This document shows positions 8,776 through 16,414 of a DNA stretch of 64,000 nucleotides, piece by piece. The notes beneath the pieces are model-generated. The model was not told the origin of the DNA. It did not search any database and worked only from the letters and a program-made list of their open reading frames with translations. The DNA is taken from positions 84,814 through 148,813 of the forward strand of contig NZ_VJZR01000009.1 in NCBI RefSeq assembly GCF_007097365.1, read 5' to 3'. The stretch is from Flavobacterium franklandianum. Its GTDB lineage: Bacteria; Bacteroidota; Bacteroidia; Flavobacteriales; Flavobacteriaceae. The first letter of the stretch is position 1. The number at the start of each line of letters is the position of its first letter. The position numbers and the translations under genes were made by a program.

Positions 8776-9582
8776 CTATTTAATTATTATGGATTGCCCA
8801 ATTGAAATTGAATTGTCAAAAATATTATTTAGCTTTTTTAATTCTTCAACAGGAATATTATATTTTTTTGATATAGAATACAAAGTATCCCCTTTTGAAA
8901 CCACGTAGCGTTCCGTTTCATTTGAAATTCTGTTGTTTGCATATCTAACAATATCCTTTTTATTGATATATATATCGTATTTGTACAATTCGTAACGTTC
9001 GATTAAACTAATTAATTTGGTTGGATATTGTGGATCTGTCGCATAGCCTGCCTCTTTTAGTCCTTTGGCCCACCCTTTATAATCTTTATAATCTAATTTA
9101 AAAAGTGATGAATATCTTGAACGTGATGTTAAAAAAAAAGCATGATCCTGAAACGAATCTTTAGGGTCATTGTATTTTCGAAAACATTCCCCAGCGGAAT
9201 CATCATCATATCGAACCGATTCTCCTAACCAATCATTGTGGCATTTTATACCAAAATGATTATTTGCTTGAATACACAAAGAAGAAACTCCATAACCTGA
9301 TTCTAGCAAAGCTTGACCTAAAACTATACTTGCCGGAATGCCATAATTCATCATATTCGATTGTGCAACATCTTTATATTTTTCGATATAATTCAGAATC
9401 AATTCGTTGGTCACTTTTACTCGTGGAGACGCTTCAATAGTTTGAGATTTATTAGACGAATTGTTTTTGTTTTGGGAAACTGAAGAATAAGACCCATTTC
9501 TAGTGGTTTGTATTACCGACTTCTTCGTATTACAACTTACGAAAAAAAGAACCATTATTAAGAGAGCATATATTCGTGTCAT
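8776..9582 (-). CDS. Lipoprotein N-acetylglucosaminidase with LysM domain
   Basis: The protein has 268 residues. It has a lipoprotein signal ending FFVSC (Cys17), a Ser/Asn-rich linker, and a glucosaminidase (GH73-like) domain from about residue 65 to 200. That domain includes SNMMNYGIPASIVLGQALLE with the catalytic-type glutamate, and the conserved HFGIKC. A LysM domain at about 221-267 (YVVSKGDTLYSISKKYNIP) binds peptidoglycan. The protein would cleave cell-wall glycan strands from the outer membrane or periplasm. Its ATG overlaps the stop of the upstream PLP-enzyme gene by four bases. Confidence 0.9.
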   Translation of the reverse strand: MTRIYALLIMVLFFVSCNTKKSVIQTTRNGSYSSVSQNKNNSSNKSQTIEASPRVKVTNELILNYIEKYKDVAQSNMMNYGIPASIVLGQALLESGYGVSSLCIQANNHFGIKCHNDWLGESVRYDDDSAGECFRKYNDPKDSFQDHAFFLTSRSRYSSLFKLDYKDYKGWAKGLKEAGYATDPQYPTKLISLIERYELYKYDIYINKKDIVRYANNRISNETERYVVSKGDTLYSISKKYNIPVEELKKLNNIFDNSISIGQSIIIK

Positions 9583-10502
9583 TGAAAATTTATTATAGGT
9601 AATTTTTTTATTTTCAGTTTCAAATTCATTCCAGCATTTCCTTGAATTCCGCCTGTATGAATGAGTAATATTTTTGAATTTTCGGGAAAATAATTCTTAT
9701 CAATCAAATCTATAACGCCAAAAACCATCTTTCCTGTATAAATAGGATCCAAAGGAACTTGATCTTCTACATAAAACTGATTGACAAAAGCGATTAATTC
9801 AGGATTCACCTTTCCATATCCACCAAAATGATAATCCGTTATTAATTCCCAATTTTCTTTGTGTACAAATTTACGAATTTCCTCTTTTAAAAAATCACCT
9901 TTCAAAGCTGGAAATCCCAAAACTTTTTGGTGTGGCAAACTGCTATTTATAAGACCGCTTACTGTCCCTCCTGTTCCAACTGCGCAACATATAAAATCAT
10001 ATTCAGCATCTTCTTTGAATAAAATTTCTTCGCAACCTTGCACAGCAAATTCATTGGTTCCTCCTTCTGGGACATAATAGAAATCGCCAAATTCGTTTTT
10101 TAAATTTTCTATAAATGGGGATTCTGTTTTATGGCGATAGTCTTCTCGGGTCACAAATTTAAACTTCATGCCACATTCCTGAGCGAATTTCAAGGTTGGA
10201 TTATCTTGAATTTTACTCTCTAATTCATCTCCTCGAATAATTCCGATGGTTTTCAAGCCGTTTTCTTTTCCAGCAAACGCTGAAGCGGCAATATGATTGG
10301 AGAATGCTCCGCCAAAAGTGAGAAGTGTATGGTGGTTTTCAGCTTTAGCTTGAACCAAATTATATTTTAGTTTTCGGAATTTGTTCCCAGAAATAAATGG
10401 ATGTATCAAATCCTCCCGTCTTATAAACAAAGAGAAATTTGGATTGGATAATTTTATTTCTTGGGTTAGAATTTCTTGCAAAACAACTACTATTTGGTAC
10501 AA
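9579..10502 (-). CDS. PLP-dependent D-cysteine desulfhydrase / ACC deaminase family protein
   Basis: This fold-type II PLP enzyme has up to 307 residues. The GNKFRKLKYN segment carries the Schiff-base lysine (Lys41 in this numbering) and a glycine-rich phosphate loop GTGGTVSG follows near residue 178. It aligns with 1-aminocyclopropane-1-carboxylate deaminase and D-cysteine desulfhydrase; the sequence alone does not settle the substrate. The start is uncertain. The longest frame opens with TTG at 10502, but a TATATTTG -7 box overlaps it (10500-10507, minus strand), so translation may begin at the TTG at 10479-10481. The stop overlaps the next gene. Confidence 0.8.
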   Translation of the reverse strand: MYQIVVVLQEILTQEIKLSNPNFSLFIRREDLIHPFISGNKFRKLKYNLVQAKAENHHTLLTFGGAFSNHIAASAFAGKENGLKTIGIIRGDELESKIQDNPTLKFAQECGMKFKFVTREDYRHKTESPFIENLKNEFGDFYYVPEGGTNEFAVQGCEEILFKEDAEYDFICCAVGTGGTVSGLINSSLPHQKVLGFPALKGDFLKEEIRKFVHKENWELITDYHFGGYGKVNPELIAFVNQFYVEDQVPLDPIYTGKMVFGVIDLIDKNYFPENSKILLIHTGGIQGNAGMNLKLKIKKLPIINFQ

Positions 10503-10568
10503 ATATACAACACAAAATGATTGTATTGTTTGTAGCAGAAGCGAATGAAGAATCTATGCTATTTACGC

Positions 10569-10895
10569 TCAAATATATTTCAAAAAATCCCAAAAAGTCC
10601 TATTTTTTAAATAGTCAAGATCCTTTTCATTTGCGTAAGCTTCTCTCTCGAAACTAATATTTCTATAAGCTAAGTCTTTGTTTCTATATTGGGCCAACCT
10701 CAAAAAAAACTCAAGAAAATACCAAATAAAAAAAGGGATAATAAGCAGTTCCAATTGTTGCCGCAAGTGAATTCGTTCGTGATTTACAAAAGTTACATTT
10801 TCTTTATCCAATCTATATTTCACAAACACAAATGGGAAAAATGCCAATCCGCGATACCCTTTGGGAATTAAATATTTGGTAACAATTAGAAACAT
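10569..10895 (-). CDS. Small membrane protein with HExxH motif, conserved in Bacteroidota
   Basis: This 108-residue protein carries HERIH (residues 39-43), a zinc-protease-type HExxH, followed by a hydrophobic segment (48-66) and a downstream glutamate cluster SFEREAYANE (81-90). That cluster could supply a third metal ligand in a gluzincin-like arrangement. I recognise the pattern as a conserved uncharacterised protein rather than a named peptidase, and it is much shorter than typical membrane proteases. It stands alone between the PLP enzyme and the small Cys-rich protein gene. Protease activity is an inference from the motif only. Confidence 0.65.
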   Translation of the reverse strand: MFLIVTKYLIPKGYRGLAFFPFVFVKYRLDKENVTFVNHERIHLRQQLELLIIPFFIWYFLEFFLRLAQYRNKDLAYRNISFEREAYANEKDLDYLKNRTFWDFLKYI

Positions 10896-10922
10896 TAGTT
10901 ATAAAGTGTATAAATTTGCTGT

Positions 10923-11099
10923 ATGAATGAACAAAGTAATGAAAAAAAGTTAATCGAAGGCGAAGATTTTTATTATACGCCAGAAGGTTATAAATGTTTT
11001 ACCGAAAAGTACCATCTAAAAAAGGGATTTTGCTGTAAAAGTGGCTGTCGCCATTGCCCGTATGGTTTCGATAAAAAAACGGGGGAAATTAAAAAGTGA
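10923..11099 (+). CDS. Small DUF5522-like cysteine-rich protein
   Basis: An ATG at 10923 opens a 58-residue frame. It contains YYTPEGYKCFTEKYHLKKG followed by FCCKSGCRHCPYGF. The cysteines (25, 37, 38, 42, 45) and His44 form a compact CCxSGCRHCPYG motif known from small DUF5522 proteins, which probably bind a metal or an Fe-S cluster. A TAAATTTG -7 box at 10911-10918 lies only a few bases upstream of the ATG, so the message may be nearly leaderless. The next gene is hutU in the same direction, 46 bases on. Function is unknown. Confidence 0.8.
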   Translation: MNEQSNEKKLIEGEDFYYTPEGYKCFTEKYHLKKGFCCKSGCRHCPYGFDKKTGEIKK

Positions 11100-11145
11100 G
11101 CAGTATTCAGTCGCAGTTTACAGTTTACATAAACTATAAAATAAA

Positions 11146-13128
11146 ATGACTTTCAAAGAACAAATCCAACAAGGAATTCCAACTATATTACCACTTCCAA
11201 AACCGTTTGAAGTCAACATCAATCATGCACCAAAACGAAAAGATGTTCTTTCGGATGACGAAAAAAAGTTAGCGCTACGCAATGCCCTTCGCTATTTTGA
11301 ACCGCAACATCACGCCGAATTAATCAAGGAATTTGCTAAAGAATTAGAAACTTACGGTCGGATTTACATGTACCGTTTTCGACCCGATTATGTGATGTAT
11401 GCTCGCCCAATTGTCGATTATCCTGGAAAATGTGAGCCAGCAAAAGCCATTATGCTAATGATTCAAAACAATCTGGATTATGCTGTGGCGCAACATCCAC
11501 ACGAGCTAATTACTTATGGCGGAAATGGTGCTGTTTTTCAGAACTGGGCGCAATATTTATTGACCATGCAATATTTGTCTGAAATGACCGAAGAACAAAC
11601 GCTTACTATTTATTCCGGACATCCAATGGGATTATTCCCTTCACACAAAGATGCTCCGCGTGTTGTAGTGACAAACGGAATGGTAATTCCAAATTATTCG
11701 AAACCGGACGATTGGGAAAGAATGAATGCACTGGGAGTATCACAATACGGACAAATGACAGCTGGAAGTTATATGTACATTGGTCCGCAAGGAATTGTCC
11801 ACGGAACCACTATCACCGTTTTGAACGGTTTCCGAAAAATAAAAACCAATCCCAAAGGCGGATTATTTGTCACTTCTGGATTGGGTGGAATGAGTGGCGC
11901 ACAACCAAAAGCTGGCAATATAGCAGGTTGCATTACAGTTTGTGCCGAAGTCAATCCGAAAATTACACATATTCGTCACAGTCAAGGTTGGATAAACGAA
12001 GTCATTGAAAATCTTGATGAATTGGTTGAAAGAGTTGCTTTGGCGAAAGCCAATAACGAAATTGTTTCCATTGCCTATTTAGGAAATGTGGTCGATGTTT
12101 GGGAAAAATTCGACCAAGAAAATATTTATATCGATTTGGGTTCCGACCAAACTTCGTTACACAATCCTTGGGCTGGAGGTTATTATCCAGTTGGACTTTC
12201 TTTTGAAGATGCCAATGAAATGATGGCCAATAATCCCGAAGTATTTAAGGAAAAAGTTCAAAAAACTTTGCGAAGACATACATCAGCAATTAATAAACAC
12301 GCCGCAAAAGGAACGTATTTTTTCGATTACGGAAATGCTTTTCTATTGGAAGCTTCCCGTGCTGGAGCTGATGTTATGGCCGAAAATGGAATTGATTTCA
12401 AATATCCGAGTTATGTTCAGGATATTATGGGGCCAATGTGTTTTGATTACGGTTTTGGACCTTTCCGTTGGGTTTGTGCCTCGGGAAAACCGGAAGATTT
12501 AAAGAAAACGGATGCGATTGCTTGCAATGTTTTGGAAGAAATTCAACAAAATGCACCTGTAGAAATTCAGCAACAAATGGCTGATAATATTCATTGGATA
12601 AAAGGCGCACAGGAAAATAAATTAGTAGTTGGTTCCCAAGCCAGAATTTTGTATGCCGATGCTGAAGGAAGAATGAAAATCGCCAAGGCTTTTAATCAGG
12701 CTATTGCCAAAGGTGAGATTGGAACCTTAGTTTTGGGTCGCGATCATCACGATGTTTCGGGTACAGATTCGCCTTATAGAGAAACTTCAAATATTTATGA
12801 TGGTTCCCGTTTTACTGCTGATATGGCGATTCAAAACGTGATTGGCGACAGTTTTCGAGGTGCTACTTGGGTCTCGATTCATAATGGCGGAGGAGTTGGT
12901 TGGGGCGAAGTGATTAATGGTGGATTTGGGATGGTTCTAGATGGTTCTGCAGCAACTTCAAAACGCATAGAATCTATGCTTTTTTGGGATGTCAACAACG
13001 GAATTTCCAGAAGAAGTTGGGCGCGAAATGAAGGTGCAATTTTTGCCATAAAAAGAGCCATGGAAACTCAGCCTTTGCTGAAAGTTACTTTGCCTAATTT
13101 GGTAAACGATGATTTGTTTGAAAGTTAA
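11146..13128 (+). CDS. hutU: Urocanate hydratase
   Basis: HutU adds water to urocanate to form 4-imidazolone-5-propionate in histidine breakdown, using tightly bound NAD+. The 660-residue chain contains the family blocks YGGNGAVFQNWAQY, YSGHPMGLFPS, TSGLGGMSGAQPKA and, near the C-terminus, GRDHHDVSGTDSPYRET and NGGGVGWGEV. The protein is about 100 residues longer than the common bacterial form, consistent with the long-form HutU seen in many Bacteroidota. No other hut gene is adjacent, so the pathway genes must be scattered. Confidence 0.95.
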   Translation: MTFKEQIQQGIPTILPLPKPFEVNINHAPKRKDVLSDDEKKLALRNALRYFEPQHHAELIKEFAKELETYGRIYMYRFRPDYVMYARPIVDYPGKCEPAKAIMLMIQNNLDYAVAQHPHELITYGGNGAVFQNWAQYLLTMQYLSEMTEEQTLTIYSGHPMGLFPSHKDAPRVVVTNGMVIPNYSKPDDWERMNALGVSQYGQMTAGSYMYIGPQGIVHGTTITVLNGFRKIKTNPKGGLFVTSGLGGMSGAQPKAGNIAGCITVCAEVNPKITHIRHSQGWINEVIENLDELVERVALAKANNEIVSIAYLGNVVDVWEKFDQENIYIDLGSDQTSLHNPWAGGYYPVGLSFEDANEMMANNPEVFKEKVQKTLRRHTSAINKHAAKGTYFFDYGNAFLLEASRAGADVMAENGIDFKYPSYVQDIMGPMCFDYGFGPFRWVCASGKPEDLKKTDAIACNVLEEIQQNAPVEIQQQMADNIHWIKGAQENKLVVGSQARILYADAEGRMKIAKAFNQAIAKGEIGTLVLGRDHHDVSGTDSPYRETSNIYDGSRFTADMAIQNVIGDSFRGATWVSIHNGGGVGWGEVINGGFGMVLDGSAATSKRIESMLFWDVNNGISRRSWARNEGAIFAIKRAMETQPLLKVTLPNLVNDDLFES

Positions 13129-13136
13129 AACGGGTG

Positions 13137-13757
13137 TTATCCCTTTATTTTTTGATTAAAATCAGCTTCATTTTCGATCACTTTTCCTTCGTATTGTAGC
13201 TTCCAACCCATCGTATTGGTAAGAATCAACATTTTCGAAAGTTCTGAAATCAATCTGTTTTTAGCATTGGATTTCAAGGAAGATTTTTCTATTTTTTTGG
13301 CTAGATTGTCTTTAACCATTTTGTTTATTTTGTTGTAATCGTCACCTGTAAAGGGATTCAATTTACTTTGTTCTACATCATAATACTTAATGTCTGGACT
13401 TATTTTTATTTCTTCTTTTGGGATATTTGTAATGGTGATGGTTTTGTTTTTTTCGTCGATATCGTATTTCATTTGATGCAAATCATAAGCAACGGTCACA
13501 TCGGCATTGACAATTACAATGGCTTTCTTTTCGAAAGAAACCACACCCATCAAATAGTCATCTTGATCTTTATAGGTAATCACTTCGGCAAAATGACCTT
13601 CGGTAACCACTATTTTTCCTACGTTTACGATTTGTTGCTGGATAAGATTGGTATTATAATCTAGTATTGCGTCGTCTTCTTTTTTGAATTCGCAAAACTT
13701 AAAAAGTAGAAAAATAGACACTACTGCAACAATTACGATAAGGATTCTGTTTAGCAT
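13137..13757 (-). CDS. DUF4230 domain protein
   Basis: This 206-residue protein has an N-terminal membrane anchor (about 3-22, VIVAVVSIFLLFKF). Residues 40-200 match the DUF4230 pattern: a beta-rich region with LVVTEGHF-like and VVSFEKKAIVIVNADVTVAYDL segments, followed by a helical tail. The topology puts the domain outside the cytoplasm. The gene is convergent with hutU with an 8-base gap. The family has no established function. Confidence 0.8.
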   Translation of the reverse strand: MLNRILIVIVAVVSIFLLFKFCEFKKEDDAILDYNTNLIQQQIVNVGKIVVTEGHFAEVITYKDQDDYLMGVVSFEKKAIVIVNADVTVAYDLHQMKYDIDEKNKTITITNIPKEEIKISPDIKYYDVEQSKLNPFTGDDYNKINKMVKDNLAKKIEKSSLKSNAKNRLISELSKMLILTNTMGWKLQYEGKVIENEADFNQKIKG

Positions 13758-13805
13758 TTTAATTTTTTCATAAAAGTAAAAAAAATATCGGAATGGAACA
13801 GGAAT

Positions 13806-14332
13806 CTAAATCAACTTATTATTCTTTGCCGTTTGCATGGCTTCGAGTTTGTTGTGAACCTGCAATTTAGTATAAATATTTTCGATGTGTTTGCGAATGG
13901 TTCCTGAAGATAGAAATAGGTTTTCGGCAATGGCATTGTATTTTAGCCCTTTACTCAAATGTTCTAAAACTTCGATTTCAAGTGGCGTTAAATTGTATTC
14001 TTCTTGGTCTAAAATATTTTCGAAAACGGTTGGATTTCGAAATAATTTCAGGGTTTTTATCCAATCGAAGGGGGCATTGTGGCACCACCATTCATCGTTT
14101 CTATAATTCCCTGATGCAAATATTTTGGGTTCACTTCTTTCCAAATTTCTTTACCGTCAGCCGGATTTATTCCGTTCAGCGCCTCTTTGGTACAAACCAC
14201 TAGGATGCCCGCATCGGATATTTTAGACCATTTTATGGTAGAATCAAAGTTCTTTTTCCGGTCGTTTGCATTTTGTGCAAAACTGCTCAAAGCAACCACG
14301 ATGGTTAAAGTGGCTAGAATTAATTTTTTTAT
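13806..14332 (-). pseudogene. Broken chimera: PQQ-type protein N-terminus joined to a LuxR-type response regulator C-terminus
   Basis: The 5' part (about 14299 down to 14115) encodes a signal-peptide-like start and a segment ending NGINPADGKEIWKEVNPKY, as in exported PQQ/beta-propeller proteins. It then passes in frame into LHQGIIETMNGGATMPPSIG, the end of a NarL-type receiver domain, and stops at 14057-14059. A second frame picks up at KTLKLFRNPTVF and runs through a LuxR-type HTH (LTPLEIEVLEHLSKG...KHIENIYTKL) to 13806. One missing base near GGATAAAAA (14057-14064) explains the break. The expected ATG of the first part reads ATA (14330-14332). The event looks like a deletion that fused two genes, followed by decay. 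Confidence 0.75.
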
Positions 14333-14409
14333 TGTGTTTTTTATTTAAAGTTAAAACACAAAGAAATGTATCTATCTCAATTGGAACAATACGACGAAAT
14401 ACGTATTTT

Positions 14410-15372
14410 TTAAAATTGAATTTGAGGAAAATGATTTTGAAGTTTCACCGTTTTATCGTGGAGTTTCGATAAAAATTGCTGGTGACTTTCAGAATTTGGA
14501 TTGAAAGGTCTGTGTTGCAATCCTTTTTGAATTGTTTCGACTTCTTTCATTATCGAATGACTTTCTTCTGAAATACAAGTTTCAAAAAATCGTTGCCAAA
14601 TATAATCTATCGCAACGGAATTGGGATGAATCATATCTTCGGCATAAAATCGATAGTCGCGAAGTTCGTCCATCATTATTTCGTAGCTAGGGAAATAGGT
14701 TGCAGATTGCAGATTGCAGATTTCAGATTGCAAGATTTTATAAATAGCAGTAATTAAATGGGCTTTGCTCAATTGATTTTCAACAAACCCATCTTTAAGA
14801 TGACGAACTGGTGAAACCGTAAAAATAAAATTGACGTTTGGATTGATTTTTTGGATTAAATCCAAAGTATTTTGCATCGATTTTTTGATGGTTTCAACTG
14901 ACAATAGTTCTTTTTTAAATTCCTTTTGCGGAACTTTATGACAATTGGCAACGATAGCGTTACTTTCTAAATTACGATAAACCCACGAAGTTCCGTAAGT
15001 GATAATTATATGGGAAGCTTCTTGCACTTGTTGTTTTGCAGATAAGATTATTGCATTCAAATTAGCAATAAAATTCTCCTTGTTGGAATTACTTATATCT
15101 GAATGCACATCAAAACAATGCCAACGCTCGTTATAAAAGAAGATGTCCTCATCGCTAAATTGTTTCCCAGAAACAGCAAAATCAATAAATTTTTGGATTG
15201 CGAGAGGGTGAAATAATATCCCGAATGGATTGCAAGAGTTTTCGAACTTGAAATAATCGAATTTCTCCGCCATATTCTCAGCAAAACATGAACCCAAAGA
15301 CATAATTTTAGCATTATAATCAATTGGGTAGTCGCTTTTAAGAATGGAAATTTTAGTTCTGAATTGCATCAA
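14410..15372 (-). CDS. GSCFA domain protein
   Basis: This 320-residue protein contains the name motif LGSCFAENMA (about residues 26-35), followed by NPFGILFHP, WHCFDVHSD, ITYGTSWVYR and FTVSPVRHLKDG. These blocks place it in the GSCFA family, related to SGNH/GDSL hydrolases, with the serine of GSC as the likely nucleophile. The substrate is unknown. Residues around LQSEICNLQSATY are encoded by a short direct-repeat tract (14701-14733) that looks inserted. Two adjacent methionines offer alternative starts. Confidence 0.85.
   Translation of the reverse strand: MMQFRTKISILKSDYPIDYNAKIMSLGSCFAENMAEKFDYFKFENSCNPFGILFHPLAIQKFIDFAVSGKQFSDEDIFFYNERWHCFDVHSDISNSNKENFIANLNAIILSAKQQVQEASHIIITYGTSWVYRNLESNAIVANCHKVPQKEFKKELLSVETIKKSMQNTLDLIQKINPNVNFIFTVSPVRHLKDGFVENQLSKAHLITAIYKILQSEICNLQSATYFPSYEIMMDELRDYRFYAEDMIHPNSVAIDYIWQRFFETCISEESHSIMKEVETIQKGLQHRPFNPNSESHQQFLSKLHDKTVKLQNHFPQIQF
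14701..14733. repeat. TGCAGATT direct-repeat tract inside the GSCFA gene
   Basis: Four tandem degenerate units of about 8 bases (TGCAGATT, TGCAGATT, TGCAGATT, TCAGATTGCA) lie in frame in the coding sequence. Related words (GTAGATT, TGCAGATT) appear in the gap at 21302-21370. Confidence 0.7.
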
Positions 15373-15393
15373 TTATTTTTTACAAAAATAGAA

Positions 15394-16182
15394 TTAATTG
15401 TAGAATAATTGCGACTTTAAATGTTTAGAATCTGTATCGCCAAATATAATTTTCTCTGATACAATTTCGGTTGGATAACCATTTGAATTATATTGGTATT
15501 TACTGTCGATTCTTTTTATGGAAGAAATAATTTGATCGTCGTTGATAAGTTGTACCGTTGAGCTTTCGACATAAACGACACTATTATTCAACGAAATAGC
15601 TTGTTGGTAATTTAATAATTTACTGAATCCAACTATGTTATTTAAAGGATTCTGTGTGTTATCATATCCTAGACTAATTTCCTTTTTTGACAAAATTCCA
15701 TTCCCTGTATTGTCTAAAATTTGATCGTCTTTAATAAGATTTCCATTTTGGAAAGATAAAACGCCGTGATAGATTTTCACTTCGAGATTAGCAGCCTCTT
15801 TTGTACGCTTTTCATAAGAAATTGTGCCGTCATTATTGTGAATATAATTAATAACGTAACCATCCGACGAAATTATTTTGGTCAATTTACCATCTGAATA
15901 GGAATATTCTAAGGTATTTTTATGAGAAGCTAATTTGTTAAACTCAACTATTTTGGTGATTAAATCTCCTGTATAATAAAATTCCAAAAGAACATCTACT
16001 TTATCAATATTGACGATTTTATTACCATTATAATTAAGATTTGTGTTGCTAGAGCTGCCATCGACTGAAACTTCGACAATCTTTTTTAACATCAATACAG
16101 GCCCAATAGCTTCGGTTGTACAAGAAGAAAGTGTTATCAAAGTAACTATCACAATGCAAACTATTTCTTTTACTTTTTTCAT
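15394..16182 (-). CDS. Lipoprotein with RHS/YD-like beta repeats, function unknown
   Basis: This 262-residue protein has a lipoprotein signal ending TLSSC (Cys21). The rest is beta-rich with repeated YxYxxGKLTKI/YNSNGYPTEI units (for example near 93-103 and 228-240), similar to the YD-type strands of many Bacteroidota surface lipoproteins. It probably sits on a membrane facing the periplasm or the outside. It lies 21 bases upstream of the GSCFA gene in the same direction. No catalytic motif is visible. Confidence 0.65.
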   Translation of the reverse strand: MKKVKEIVCIVIVTLITLSSCTTEAIGPVLMLKKIVEVSVDGSSSNTNLNYNGNKIVNIDKVDVLLEFYYTGDLITKIVEFNKLASHKNTLEYSYSDGKLTKIISSDGYVINYIHNNDGTISYEKRTKEAANLEVKIYHGVLSFQNGNLIKDDQILDNTGNGILSKKEISLGYDNTQNPLNNIVGFSKLLNYQQAISLNNSVVYVESSTVQLINDDQIISSIKRIDSKYQYNSNGYPTEIVSEKIIFGDTDSKHLKSQLFYN

Positions 16183-16359
16183 AAAACATAAAAACCAATT
16201 TGCCTTTTCTGAATATCAAGACTTCTCTTTGGCTTGCAAATCAACTTCATAAAAATAAAAACTACAATATTCACCGTTACAAACCCAATATTTCGGGTGA
16301 ACTACTATTTCAACCTGCATCCAACACTTTAAAATGTCAACTATGTTTATATTAAAAAC

Positions 16360-16395
16360 AAAACCCTTTCAGTACAACTGCACTCAAAGGGTTTT
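16360..16395. terminator. Terminator hairpin downstream of alaS
   Basis: AAAACCCTTT (16360-16369) pairs perfectly with AAAGGGTTTT (16386-16395). The A/T ends let it act on both strands; it most likely ends the leftward alaS message. Confidence 0.8.
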
Positions 16396-16414
16396 AACTA
16401 AAAAACTTATTTTT

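Noticed and set aside
14057..14299. An 80-residue stand-alone gene starting at GTG
   Set aside because: It is the front half of the broken chimera; its sequence continues in another frame as the response regulator tail.
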